This document shows positions 41,651 through 51,152 of a DNA stretch of 64,000 nt, piece by piece. The translations under genes were made by a program, and so were the position numbers. The stretch is taken from positions 62,001 through 126,000 of the forward strand of contig NZ_VHIQ01000005.1 in the NCBI RefSeq assembly GCF_006494535.1. Direction: 5' to 3'. Numbering within the stretch: the first letter of the stretch is position 1; each line of letters begins with the position of its first letter. The notes below the pieces were generated by a model. It was not told where the DNA came from. It ran no database searches and saw only the letters and a program-made list of their open reading frames with translations. The DNA comes from Paucihalobacter ruber. GTDB lineage: Bacteria > Bacteroidota > Bacteroidia > Flavobacteriales > Flavobacteriaceae.

Positions 41651-42140
41651 TGTGTTTAATTTTAATTGGTTAATAATATTTTATATAAAGAATGCGGGGC
41701 AACAGGTAACATCTCCACAAAAACTGTTAGCCCCGATTCTTTTTCTAATCATTTAAGAGTTTTATGTTTAAAGCTGCTGAAATGACGATTAACTCTTTAC
41801 AAAACACTTCTAACATTTAGTCTTATTTTTTTAATGATTAGTTTAATTTTTAATTGAAAATATAATTAGACTTTGTTTAGGTTTTGTGCCAATTATTGAT
41901 TTGAATAACTTCAAAAAATTGAAAACAAATAGCTTAAATAAATAGGTCTTATAATTAATATTTGTGAAGAACGACAGCCATGGCATACCCAAACTTTTAG
42001 GCCTGTTAACTTCGGCCGTCTTTAATAAATAGTTACTGTCTATATACATCTTCAATAATTTATCAGGCTATTAATCAATTATGAGATGTAGGGCTTTTTT
42101 GTACATCTGCAAGATAAGCAGGTATTTTTGCAAGTTCAAT
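41651..42140. other. intergenic region between divergent genes
   Basis: About 490 bases. Visible: a hairpin GGGGCAACAG / CTGTTAGCCCC (41696-41734) in the probable leader of the minus-strand secreted-protein gene; a 22-codon plus-strand frame from a GTG at 41964 (protein-like but unsupported); and a dyad AGATGTA-N11-TACATCT (42084-42108) upstream of the kinase promoter. No other gene is seen. Confidence 0.5.
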
Positions 42141-42154
42141 CACATATTCATGTG
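42141..42154 (+). promoter_or_regulatory. candidate operator CACAT-N4-ATGTG (site 1, kinase gene)
   Basis: CACATATTCATGTG, one base upstream of the TTG of the kinase promoter. The same dyad with the same placement occurs upstream of the response regulator gene and of the acyltransferase at 57687. Confidence 0.55.
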
Positions 42155-42155
42155 G

Positions 42156-42183
42156 TTGTTGTGACTAAAAAATGTTATCTTTG
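42156..42183 (+). promoter_or_regulatory. promoter of the sensor kinase gene
   Basis: TTG (42156-42158), 17 bases, then TATCTTTG (42176-42183), a perfect TAnnTTTG box. The GTG start at 42203 follows by 19 bases, so the leader is very short. Confidence 0.6.
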
Positions 42184-42202
42184 ATAATCTAACTCAACCC
42201 TT

Positions 42203-45200
42203 GTGACTGCTTTTAAAATTTTTCGTAATTGTTTACGAATAGTTTTTTTGTTATCGTTTATGGCATTTTCTCAAAATGCCGTGCAAGTTGAAGTCCTTTC
42301 TACCGATGATGGCTTGAATTTTAGACATGTAAATACCATTGCTCAAGATGCCGACGGTTTTATGTGGTTTGGTACCAGACAAGGTATTGCTAAATACGAT
42401 GGTAATATTTTTAAAGTATTTGATAACAGCAAGAATAATCACAATTTTATTCCTTTTGAAGTTTTAATTAAAGTTGAATATCAGAAGTCTAACAACACCT
42501 TATGGTTTATTGCAAATCACAAGCTATTCCGCTTAAATCTTGAGACCGAAACATTAGATGAGATTGAAGATGAGAACGGATTTCTTAAAAATGAAGTCTT
42601 AGAAATCGCCTTCGATAAAACCGATAATTTATGGATTGTGACAGATGAATTTAATTCTGATCAAACCAAGATTCAAACCCTTTTAAAATACAATGGTAAA
42701 TCGTTTCAATTTATCAAGTCTCTCGAGCGACAAAGTGCGGGATTCACTGCTTTAGATATTACCAATTCAAATGAGATTTGTTGGACCACCATCAATCATG
42801 GCTTAACGCTTTTTGATCAAAATGGGAAGGTTCTCAAAAATAAAAAATTAGACACCTTCGATTGGTATGGGTATACCATACATTATGGGGAGTCGTTTAT
42901 GGGTTCTAATAATCAGCATTACTACTTTCCTGAAAGTAAAGGTGGTATTGATGTTTATAACAATTTGGAATTTAGTCACCGACTTTTAGATGATAAGGCC
43001 ATTTTTTTCAACGCTACAGAAGATCGTTACGGTGGTATTTGGTTTTCGGGGAAAAAAGAATTGTTTTACCTTAATGCCTCCGGTGACCTCTATGATTACA
43101 CAAAAAATATTGCACAAAGTATAGACTTCTCTAATATTAACTGTCTTTTTATAGATGATTCGAACTTGCTTTGGCTGGGCACAGATAACGGACTTATCAA
43201 AGTAAAACTGAAGCCGCAAAATTTTAAACAAATACTTAAAGTAGATGAAAGTAGCTGGGGTCGCACCTTCAGAAGTATTTTTCCGCTTCAAGGCGGCGAT
43301 ATTGCAGCTATGTGCGAGTCCGAAAATCAGCTGTACCGCATTAATTCCAAAGGTGACGCTACACCAATCTTACTTCCAGACGGAAGCCGTAAATTAAAAG
43401 ATGCCCGTTTTTTTGTGGCCGATACACAAAACAACAAGGCCTATACCGTTACTAATTTTTTAATAGAAATAGATTTTAACACCAATAGTTTAACCACCTA
43501 TGGTAATTATAAACTTTTTTTAAACGAAACAAAACCCAATCCAATTATCAGGTTAGCAGATGGCAGACTTTTGACGGGTTATAAGTTTTCAAAACTCATA
43601 TTCATCGACCCAGAGACCAAAGCTTTTAAACCGGTTCTTTTAGAACCCCCAACTGAGGATTATGAGATTAAAACACTAATTCAAAGCAACATCAATCCTG
43701 AAATTATTTGGGTAGGGACATCCAACCAAGGATTGTTAAAAGTTAACCTGAATGGCATTTTAGAGGCTGAATACAACATCAGTTCAGTTCCTTCTTTGAA
43801 TAAAAACTCTATTTTAAGCTTATATGAAATTGATAACCAACTTTTAATAGGCACCTTTGGTGGTGGTATCAATATTTTAGATTTAGGTAAAAATACAATT
43901 AAGGTTATTGATAAAGAAGATGGACTTTCAGACAACAATGTGGTATCAATTCTATCAACCGGTACTAAAGACATAGTTGCTGCTACCTATAATGGCATAT
44001 CAACCTTTAATATAAAAACCAATAACCATCATAACTATTTTGTAGAAGATGGTCTTACTAATAATGAATTCAACTACACGTCAGCTTACAAAGATGCGTA
44101 TGGCAATTTTTACTTTGGAGGTTTAAATGGTATTAATAAGTTTGAATTTGAAGAACTTTCACAAGAATACACACTTCCAAAGGTGAATTTCACAAGATTT
44201 GAAGTTTACAATCAAAGAGACAAAACCACTACCCAGATTACAAAAATGAATGAAGGCGCTATTTTATTAACGCCGTATGATCAGCATTTTAAAATAGACT
44301 GGTCTATTCCTGATTATTTTAACAAAAACAATTATACCTATTACACCAAATTGGAAGGTTTTGAAAATGAATGGTTTTACCAAGGCAACCAAAACAGCAT
44401 CAGGTATAATAAATTACCTGCCGGAGATTATGTGCTAAAAGTGAAAGGTATGGATTCTAATGGTAATGAAAGCAGGGCGGCTTTGAGTATTCCCATTCAG
44501 GTGAAACAGATCTTCTATAAAAAATGGTGGTTTATTACCTTAATAATTTTGTCTGTGTTTGGTGTGATGTATGTGGTATTTCAATATCGATTAAATCAGG
44601 CCTTGGCCATGGAGCGCCTACGCACCAAAATATCGAGCGACCTGCACGACGACGTAGGCTCCATGTTAACCGGTCTCGCCATGCAAACCGAAATGCTTGA
44701 AATGCAAGCGACCAACAGTATCGACAAAAACAGACTACACCAAATTACCACTTTAAGTCGCAATACCATTTCGCATATGCGCGATTTGGTATGGAGTATT
44801 GACAGTAGAAGAGACACCATGGGCGATTTGATTGAGCGTATGCGCGAACTGGCTGAAGAACTGTTGCTGCCTTCAAATATTTCATATGACTTTCAAACAG
44901 ACGATTTGAATCTGCAAAAAAAGTTAGACCTCAACTGCCGTAGAAATTTGTTTTTAATCTACAAAGAAGCCATCACCAATATTGTTAAACATTCTAATGC
45001 CAATAACGTTACCATTAATATCATCAATAAAAATGGGGCTTGTAATCTTTCAATTAAAGACGACGGTCTTGTTAAAAATTTTGAAAATTGTAGTGGTTTA
45101 GGATTGGCTAATATGAAGCTCAGGTGCGACAGCATCAAAGCCAAGCTGGAATTTGATTTAAACAACGGATTTGGTATTAACGTCTCATTACCACACAGTA

Positions 45201-45205
45201 TTTAA
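42203..45205 (+). CDS. sensor histidine kinase with periplasmic propeller and Y_Y_Y domain
   Basis: 1000 residues, GTG start, signal peptide IVFLLSFMAFSQNA. Propeller repeats of Reg_prop type (DGFMWFGTRQGIAKYDG, GGIWFSGKKELFYLN, LLWLGTDNGLIKV) fill most of the periplasmic part. A Y_Y_Y domain (YYTKLEGFENEWFYQGNQNS) leads to one membrane helix near 772-795. The cytoplasmic kinase is of the NarX/UhpB class: phospho-acceptor His near 815 in SSDLHDDVGSMLTGL, then EAITNIVKHSNANN and SGLGLANMKLRC for ATP binding. It pairs with the NarL-type regulator 70 bases downstream. Ligand unknown. Confidence 0.93.
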   Translation: MTAFKIFRNCLRIVFLLSFMAFSQNAVQVEVLSTDDGLNFRHVNTIAQDADGFMWFGTRQGIAKYDGNIFKVFDNSKNNHNFIPFEVLIKVEYQKSNNTLWFIANHKLFRLNLETETLDEIEDENGFLKNEVLEIAFDKTDNLWIVTDEFNSDQTKIQTLLKYNGKSFQFIKSLERQSAGFTALDITNSNEICWTTINHGLTLFDQNGKVLKNKKLDTFDWYGYTIHYGESFMGSNNQHYYFPESKGGIDVYNNLEFSHRLLDDKAIFFNATEDRYGGIWFSGKKELFYLNASGDLYDYTKNIAQSIDFSNINCLFIDDSNLLWLGTDNGLIKVKLKPQNFKQILKVDESSWGRTFRSIFPLQGGDIAAMCESENQLYRINSKGDATPILLPDGSRKLKDARFFVADTQNNKAYTVTNFLIEIDFNTNSLTTYGNYKLFLNETKPNPIIRLADGRLLTGYKFSKLIFIDPETKAFKPVLLEPPTEDYEIKTLIQSNINPEIIWVGTSNQGLLKVNLNGILEAEYNISSVPSLNKNSILSLYEIDNQLLIGTFGGGINILDLGKNTIKVIDKEDGLSDNNVVSILSTGTKDIVAATYNGISTFNIKTNNHHNYFVEDGLTNNEFNYTSAYKDAYGNFYFGGLNGINKFEFEELSQEYTLPKVNFTRFEVYNQRDKTTTQITKMNEGAILLTPYDQHFKIDWSIPDYFNKNNYTYYTKLEGFENEWFYQGNQNSIRYNKLPAGDYVLKVKGMDSNGNESRAALSIPIQVKQIFYKKWWFITLIILSVFGVMYVVFQYRLNQALAMERLRTKISSDLHDDVGSMLTGLAMQTEMLEMQATNSIDKNRLHQITTLSRNTISHMRDLVWSIDSRRDTMGDLIERMRELAEELLLPSNISYDFQTDDLNLQKKLDLNCRRNLFLIYKEAITNIVKHSNANNVTINIINKNGACNLSIKDDGLVKNFENCSGLGLANMKLRCDSIKAKLEFDLNNGFGINVSLPHSI

Positions 45206-45210
45206 TAAAC

Positions 45211-45224
45211 CACATCGATATGTG
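45211..45224 (+). promoter_or_regulatory. candidate operator CACAT-N4-ATGTG (site 2, regulator gene)
   Basis: CACATCGATATGTG, extended by one more pair to CCACATCGATATGTGG, a perfect 16-base palindrome. It lies between kinase and regulator genes and ends one base before a TTG. Confidence 0.55.
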
Positions 45225-45225
45225 G

Positions 45226-45256
45226 TTGAAAATCCTTAAATTATAAGCTATCTTTT
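45226..45256 (+). promoter_or_regulatory. candidate promoter of the response regulator gene
   Basis: TTG (45226-45228), 20 bases, TATCTTTT (45249-45256; seven of eight matches to TAnnTTTG). The GTG start is 20 bases further. It suggests the regulator also has its own, probably autoregulated, promoter. Confidence 0.45.
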
Positions 45257-45275
45257 CCCTTTTAAACAATAAATA

Positions 45276-45905
45276 GTGTCTAATAAAGTTAATTTAGTGA
45301 TTGTTGAAGATGACCCGATAGTATTGGAAGGTCTTATGAGCTTTTTTCAAATGCAGCCTGCAGTCGCCATATTAAAAACCTTTACCAGTGCCGAAGCCTT
45401 CGTTAGCTGGCTAGAAACCGATGAACAGACCGGATTCATTTTGTTGCTAGATATTCAACTTCCGGGTAAAACAGGTGTAGAATCCTTACCGAAAATTAAA
45501 ATGCTCTTACCTGATTTAGACGTTATTATTCTCACCACTTTTGAAGAAACCGACATGATTTTTAAGGCCTTAAGTGCCGGTGCTTGTTCTTATGTTTCAA
45601 AACGCTCTTCTCTACAAAAAATAAAAGAAGCCGTTGAAGTGGTTGCCCAAGGTGGCTCTTATATGTCGCCGGCCATTGCCCGTAAAATTGCCGATTTCTA
45701 CGCGCCAAAAAAGCACCATCAATTAAGTGATAGGCAACTAGAAATTGTAAAAGGTATCGTTAATGGCAAAAGCTATAAAATGATAGCCAACGATTTATTC
45801 ATTTCCTTAGATACCGTGCGTAGTCATATTAAAAATATTTATAACACTTTAGAGATTAATTCTAAGGCAGAATTGATCAGGAAGTCTTATGATAATGAGT
45901 TGTGA
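45276..45905 (+). CDS. NarL/LuxR-type response regulator
   Basis: 209 residues, GTG start. Receiver domain: acidic pocket VEDDP, phospho-acceptor Asp about residue 59 (LLLDIQLPGKTG), TTFEE and the Lys in SYVSKRS. C-terminal LuxR helix-turn-helix: LSDRQLEIVKGIVNGKSYKM, then LFISLDTVRSHIKNIYNTL. It should be phosphorylated by the kinase upstream and bind inverted repeats; the CACAT-N4-ATGTG dyads are the obvious candidates. Confidence 0.93.
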   Translation: MSNKVNLVIVEDDPIVLEGLMSFFQMQPAVAILKTFTSAEAFVSWLETDEQTGFILLLDIQLPGKTGVESLPKIKMLLPDLDVIILTTFEETDMIFKALSAGACSYVSKRSSLQKIKEAVEVVAQGGSYMSPAIARKIADFYAPKKHHQLSDRQLEIVKGIVNGKSYKMIANDLFISLDTVRSHIKNIYNTLEINSKAELIRKSYDNEL

Positions 45906-45923
45906 TTACAATTAATATACTTA

Positions 45924-46955
45924 CTAAAGTTTTAGTTTAACCCTAATCAACAAATCAGTTGTTGTCATGTACAAATAGTTTTGGTCGGAATCAAATGCAC
46001 AATTGGCCGTTGATTTGGTGGTTTTAATGGCCGCCAGGTGTTTTCCGTCCGGGCTAATTATATGCACTCCACCAGGTCCTGTTGTAAATATGTTTCCGCT
46101 TTTGTGAACTTTTAAGCCGTCGGGTAATCCTTTGGCATTTTTTGAAAGTGCTAGAAAGTCGAATAATATCTTGCCGTTTTCGAGTGATCCGTCTTCTTTA
46201 ATATCATAACTGTATAAAACCGGATTACCCGAATCGGATTGATTGATATATAAGGATTGTTCATCGAGCGATAGGGCTATGCCGTTCGGCCGGTTTAAGC
46301 TGTCAACAAGCACAGAAACCTCTTTTTCAGGATTCACCTTAAATACGCCGTTTATTCCTATTTCCCCTGTTTTGTTTTCCGGTCTGCCATAAGGCGGATC
46401 TGTAAAATAAATATTGCCTTTACGGTCCATGACCAGGTCATTTGGACTGTTAAATTTATTTCCATTATAAGTGTTGGCAATACTGGTAAATTGCGCTTGT
46501 GGGTTTTTTAAATCTGCATCCATACGTGCAATTTGTCTGTCGCCGTGCTGACAAATCAGAAGTTTATTGTTTTGGTCCAGAATTAATCCGTTGGGTCCTT
46601 CACCGGAACCTGAATTATCAGGTCCGGTATGACCTGCAGATTCAAGATATATACTCAAGCTGTCTTTTTCAGTCCATTTGTATATTTTATTTGCCGGAAC
46701 GTCAGAAAATATAACAGCCTGTAATTCGTCGATCCAAAGCGGACCTTCGCTCCAGTAAAATCCTTTTGCAAGTATTTCAAAAGTGGCATTGGTATCGATG
46801 AGGTTGGTGGCTGTTGAATCGTATATCTCAATAGATAACTCTTCTAAGAAAGGATCACTCGCAGTGCTTTCAACGATATCAATTTTAGAATCATTTTTAC
46901 ATGAGACTAACAGCATGATTAAAAACACCATCAAAATGTTAACTACTTTAGTCAT
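45924..46955 (-). CDS. SMP-30/gluconolactonase/LRE family lipoprotein
   Basis: 343 residues from the ATG at 46955 (MTKVVNILMVFLIMLLVSCKND, lipoprotein signal); the frame stays open further up but overlaps the AKR gene. A six-bladed propeller of SMP-30 type: FYWSEGPLWIDELQAVIFSDVP, GPNGLILDQNNKLLICQHG, FNSPNDLVMDRKGNIYFTDPPYG, NRPNGIALSLDEQSLYI, GLPDGLKVHKSGNIFTTGPGG. The Glu, Asn and Asp positions for the metal are present. It probably hydrolyses sugar lactones. Convergent with the regulator gene. Confidence 0.9.
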   Translation of the reverse strand: MTKVVNILMVFLIMLLVSCKNDSKIDIVESTASDPFLEELSIEIYDSTATNLIDTNATFEILAKGFYWSEGPLWIDELQAVIFSDVPANKIYKWTEKDSLSIYLESAGHTGPDNSGSGEGPNGLILDQNNKLLICQHGDRQIARMDADLKNPQAQFTSIANTYNGNKFNSPNDLVMDRKGNIYFTDPPYGRPENKTGEIGINGVFKVNPEKEVSVLVDSLNRPNGIALSLDEQSLYINQSDSGNPVLYSYDIKEDGSLENGKILFDFLALSKNAKGLPDGLKVHKSGNIFTTGPGGVHIISPDGKHLAAIKTTKSTANCAFDSDQNYLYMTTTDLLIRVKLKL

Positions 46956-47001
46956 TATTTTAAAATTTAAATTATTAGTTATTGTAAAATTAGTTTCTCG
47001 T

Positions 47002-48000
47002 TTACCAAGAGTAAGCAGTTGGCGCTTCTCCGCCCGGTCCCGGAAATATGGCATCCAATTGTTTGAGGGTGTCTTCTTCTAGTTGAATACTTGTAGCTCT
47101 CACCGCACTCTCCAGCTGCTCTACAGTTCTTGGTCCAACAATTGGTGCTGTAACAACGGGATTATGAAGTAACCATGCCAATGCCACTTCTGAAGGTGGG
47201 TGGCCAATTTCTTTACAAAGCGTTTCATATTTTTCAAGTTGAACACGTTTGCTCTCCAGTTGCTTCAGAACGTCCTTTTCGGCGCGTCTTCCGTCTATTT
47301 GTTTTTGTAGCGCACCCGCTAAAATTCCGCCTGCCAACGGACTCCAAGGTATTAATCCTAAACCGTAATGCCGGCATGCCGGAATGACTTCAAGTTCGAG
47401 CATTCGGTTATCGAGATTGTAAACACTTTGTTCACTTACCAAGCCTAACAACCCACGTTTAGATGCTTCTTGGCATGCTGTTGCAATGTTCCAGCCGGCA
47501 AAATTGCTAGAACCCACATATACCACTTTTCCTTGTTTTATTAGAGTATCGAAACTTTGCCAGGCTTCATCCCAAGGACAATCATTATCAATATGGTGCA
47601 TTTGATATAAGTCAATTCTGTCTGTTTGCAAACGTTTTAAACTGCCTTCACAATGTTTCATGATTTTATAGGCGCTCAGGCTGCGTCCATCACTGTTTAC
47701 CTCAGGTAAATTTGCTTTGCGTTCAACAGGATTGTAAACCTTTGTTGCCAATACTACAGCATCCCGTCTTCCGCCGCCTTGTGCAAGCCATCTACCTATT
47801 ATTTCTTCTGTATAGCCATGTTGTTTTGTCCAGCCATAAACATCGGCTGTATCGAAGAAATTGATGCCTAATTCCAAAGCGCGATCCATAATTTTAAAAC
47901 TGTCTTCTTCACTTGTATGCCAACCAAAATTCATGGTGCCCAGGCAAATATTACTCACTAAAACACCATGTCTGCCCAGTCTTTTATGTTTAATATTCAT
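47002..48000 (-). CDS. aldo/keto reductase
   Basis: 332 residues from the ATG at 48000 (MNIKHKRLGRHGVLVS); another ATG eight codons earlier is possible. Catalytic tetrad visible: Asp and Tyr in FFDTADVYGW, Lys in VLATKVYNP, His in YQMHHID. The C-terminus APIVGPRTVEQLE is the NADPH-binding element. It is a voltage-channel-beta/YajO-like AKR reducing aldehydes. 46 bases upstream of the SMP-30 gene. Confidence 0.92.
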   Translation of the reverse strand: MNIKHKRLGRHGVLVSNICLGTMNFGWHTSEEDSFKIMDRALELGINFFDTADVYGWTKQHGYTEEIIGRWLAQGGGRRDAVVLATKVYNPVERKANLPEVNSDGRSLSAYKIMKHCEGSLKRLQTDRIDLYQMHHIDNDCPWDEAWQSFDTLIKQGKVVYVGSSNFAGWNIATACQEASKRGLLGLVSEQSVYNLDNRMLELEVIPACRHYGLGLIPWSPLAGGILAGALQKQIDGRRAEKDVLKQLESKRVQLEKYETLCKEIGHPPSEVALAWLLHNPVVTAPIVGPRTVEQLESAVRATSIQLEEDTLKQLDAIFPGPGGEAPTAYSW

Positions 48001-48264
48001 TTCATTTTTATTTTGAACATTCATCTACAAGGTAACGATATTTTTCCATTTATTGTAAATTTTGTCTTAGTTTATGTCCAAATTATTTGCGAGTATAATG
48101 GTAAAACTAGTTGTATTTTTCCCGGTGTTTTAATTGTTTTAATCCCAAGAATAATGGTTTTTATCATGATTTACGAGATTGATAAGCAATAAAATACTTG
48201 GTTAAAAAATGTATGAAACTATTTTATTTCGCAAAAGCGCATTATCTTTAGGTTTTAACATGAT

Positions 48265-50316
48265 ATGGGTAAAAACACAAAAGATATACCTCAATTTTTT
48301 AAAACTTATTTCAGAGATGATACATGGATAAATGTCACTACCCAAGTAGATTTACTTTCTGAGTTGGTTGATATCATCAGGCCTAAGAATATAAACGACA
48401 ATAATCGGGTATCCATTCAGCCATTAATTGAATTACTCAAACAAGACAAGTCTTACAAACAAAACTTCAGTAATTATTGTAATGAACTTTTAGAAAAAAA
48501 GACTTTTCACGCTATCATTAGTGATGCAGGAATTCCGCAGGAATCGGACCTCATTTTTGAGATAAGCAGAAAACTATTTTCAAAACTACTACCTAGTCAA
48601 CCTGCAGAAAACAACCTAGAATACATCTTGAATCAAATTTTTTATAAAACGAGCGACCCTGAATGGATAGCTCAAATTGATTTGAATGAACTTAAATCCT
48701 TATTTAAACTTTTAGAGTTTGATTTTATTAACGCCTCTGTAGAGGTTGAATCCCCATTATCTGAATTGTTATTTGCACTTGAGGTGATGACTTTAAGAAT
48801 TTGCGGAAATGCCTTAGAAGCTCAGGTAATGAAAATGGTTCCGGAATACAACAATCTTGAAAGTCCGTTTATTGCCTTCCAAAATAATTTAAGCCTTGTT
48901 GAAAAGCGTATTCTAAATGACGCACATCATTATATACATGCTGAAAATGAAGATTACAAGCATCTTTTTGTGTTGCTCCAGCAATGTAAAGATTACGTAA
49001 ATCAAGCATTTAAAAACAGTAAAAAATTTGGAATATCGCTTCGCGTCAATCAAATGTTAATGAGAATTAACAGGCAGCTAATTAGGATGGAGGAGACCTT
49101 GCCTTTTTTAGCCGTAAACAATGAAAAGGATTTAATAGCGCATAACATTAACCTAAGTATGCGACTTATTAAATACAATTGTTATAAAAACAATATCAAA
49201 AAATTTTTTAATGAGGGCACGCGGCTGTTATCTTATGAAATTACAGAGCAGGCTGCAAAAAAAGGAGAACACTACATTACAAATGACAAGAAGGGCTATT
49301 TCGAAATGTTAAAGACATCACTGGGTGGTGGTCTTATTGTAGGCTTAATGTGCGTTTCAAAAGTGATATTTTCAAAATTAGACTTGAGTAGTTTTGGTGA
49401 AGCCTTTGTTTTTAGTATGAACTATGCTATTGGATTTGTAATTTTATACCTACTCGGGTTTACTTTAGCCACCAAACAGCCGGCAATGACAGCTTCTACG
49501 CTTATTTCAGCTTTAGAAAATGGCCTGAAAAAAGGTGGTTCTGTTCGCACTAAACATCAAGTATTTGCTAAATTGTTTTCTGAGGTGTTTCGTTCACAAG
49601 TAGTTGCCTTTTTCGGGAATGTTATCATGGCGTTTCCAGTGGCAATGCTAGTAGTGTATCTGGTAGATATAAGTGTGGACTACAATATTCCCACAGCTAA
49701 ATGGGAAAAACTTATTAATGATTTAAATCCCGCAACATCATTGGCCATATTTCATGCAGCAATTGCAGGGATATTTTTGTTTTTATCCGGCATTATTGCA
49801 GGTGGTATAGCAAATAGAAATAAATTTAATAATATATATACCAGAATAAAAAAACACCCTTTTCTTAAAAGGCGATTTGGAAAAAAGTTCGCTACAAAAC
49901 TCGCTGATTTTATTGAACATAAGTGGGCGGGTATCATGTCTAATTTTTGGTTTGGCGTGTTTATGGGCAGTACCGCATCTGTTGGTGTTTTTTTGGGTCT
50001 TAATTTAGATATACGCCACATTGCTTTTTCTAGTGGAAATTTTGCCCTGGGCATGTATGGTTCAGATTTTACACTCTCAACAAGTGCTATAATTTGGTCG
50101 CTTATTGGTATTTTTTTTATAGGCTTTATGAATTTTTGGGTAAGTTTTGGGTTTTCGTTGTTATTGGCTTTTAAATCCAGACGAATTCCACTTTCAGAAC
50201 TGAAGGCTGTAAATCTTTCAATTCTAAACTATCTTTTGAGTAATCCAAGTGAGTTTATTTGGCCACCTAAATCAGACACTAATGAACATAATATGGGAAC
50301 TAAACATGAAGAGTAG
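48265..50316 (+). CDS. SpecificRecomb ('site-specific recombinase', Gcr-like) family membrane protein
   Basis: 683 residues. An N-terminal helical soluble half (~340 residues) is followed by about six hydrophobic segments. The sequence around EKRILNDAHHYIHAENEDYK, SLGGGLIVGLMCVSKVIFSK and LGFTLATKQPAMTASTL matches the family named after a gonococcal putative recombinase. The membrane-spanning half does not look like any known recombinase, so the name should be doubted. A weak box TATCTTTA (48243-48250) lies just upstream. Confidence 0.8.
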   Translation: MGKNTKDIPQFFKTYFRDDTWINVTTQVDLLSELVDIIRPKNINDNNRVSIQPLIELLKQDKSYKQNFSNYCNELLEKKTFHAIISDAGIPQESDLIFEISRKLFSKLLPSQPAENNLEYILNQIFYKTSDPEWIAQIDLNELKSLFKLLEFDFINASVEVESPLSELLFALEVMTLRICGNALEAQVMKMVPEYNNLESPFIAFQNNLSLVEKRILNDAHHYIHAENEDYKHLFVLLQQCKDYVNQAFKNSKKFGISLRVNQMLMRINRQLIRMEETLPFLAVNNEKDLIAHNINLSMRLIKYNCYKNNIKKFFNEGTRLLSYEITEQAAKKGEHYITNDKKGYFEMLKTSLGGGLIVGLMCVSKVIFSKLDLSSFGEAFVFSMNYAIGFVILYLLGFTLATKQPAMTASTLISALENGLKKGGSVRTKHQVFAKLFSEVFRSQVVAFFGNVIMAFPVAMLVVYLVDISVDYNIPTAKWEKLINDLNPATSLAIFHAAIAGIFLFLSGIIAGGIANRNKFNNIYTRIKKHPFLKRRFGKKFATKLADFIEHKWAGIMSNFWFGVFMGSTASVGVFLGLNLDIRHIAFSSGNFALGMYGSDFTLSTSAIIWSLIGIFFIGFMNFWVSFGFSLLLAFKSRRIPLSELKAVNLSILNYLLSNPSEFIWPPKSDTNEHNMGTKHEE

Positions 50317-50420
50317 CGTCTTACTGGTTTGGCAATTCTTGCAATTATAAAACCAAAAAAAAATGTTAAAACTCAAATTTGAAAAGCAGGAGATATTTTG
50401 ATTTTAAAAATAAAAGAAAG

Positions 50421-51152
50421 CTAGCGCGTTCTCTCTTTCAGTTCTTCATCAATATGCGCGATTAAATTTTTTAAATCGGTGAGAAGTCCTTCATACCGTA
50501 GTTTCATATATTTTCTGGCATTTACATTCATTCGTAAAGTGCCTTTAAATACATCGTCATTTTGCAAACTTAATAATTTAATCGGGTAGCCTGTACGCGA
50601 TAGATTGTCATAAATAAGTTTGGCATTAAGCTGCGGTAACAATTCATTTAACTGAATTTGGTTGTCGTATTCCAGTTCTTGCTTTTCAATAAAATAATAG
50701 CGTTCAGAGTAAACAGCGGTGATGTGTCTTCGTAAACTGTCGTTTTGGATGAGGTCAATACCTTTGGCTTTTAAATGATCGTAAGCCGCCATATTACGAC
50801 GTTGTGTTGTTGAATAGATGAGATTACCATAGTGATAGCGCAGTGAATCATTAAAAGGGGTTGCTTGTTCCAAATGATTAAGTACAATGGCATTTGAGCT
50901 GGCCAATTCTTGCTGCTTGTTGATATTCCACTCGCAATCCTTTAAATCATTAGTCAGATTAAATTGCATTTCTTTTAAAATCTTGAGTTCTTCCTTAGTA
51001 GCTTTATTGGCTTCATTCCAATTGTTGATTTGCAGGGCAATCAAAATCCCAATTACCACAAGGAAGATTTCGCCAATGGCGTATTTAAGGTACCTGCCTG
51101 TTTTTCCTGTTTCCATTAGGTTGTATCTTATTTTTCGGAAGAATTTAATCAC
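50421..51152 (-). CDS. DUF6090-like membrane protein (array B, copy B1)
   Basis: 243 residues. Leader RYNLMETGKTGRYLKYAIGEI, anchor ALQINNWNEANK. Central motif KGIDLIQNDSLRRHI, of the 'KGLDII' type. The C-terminus LIAHIDEELKERTR is a charged helix. It is the last gene of array B; eight-base overlap with B2. It converges on the SpecificRecomb gene, with no clear terminator in the 104-base gap. Confidence 0.86.
   Translation of the reverse strand: MIKFFRKIRYNLMETGKTGRYLKYAIGEIFLVVIGILIALQINNWNEANKATKEELKILKEMQFNLTNDLKDCEWNINKQQELASSNAIVLNHLEQATPFNDSLRYHYGNLIYSTTQRRNMAAYDHLKAKGIDLIQNDSLRRHITAVYSERYYFIEKQELEYDNQIQLNELLPQLNAKLIYDNLSRTGYPIKLLSLQNDDVFKGTLRMNVNARKYMKLRYEGLLTDLKNLIAHIDEELKERTR

Noticed and set aside
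41843-42055. 70-codon minus-strand frame in the 41.7-42.2 kb gap
   Set aside because: Low-complexity AT-rich composition, no start context, no recognisable domain.
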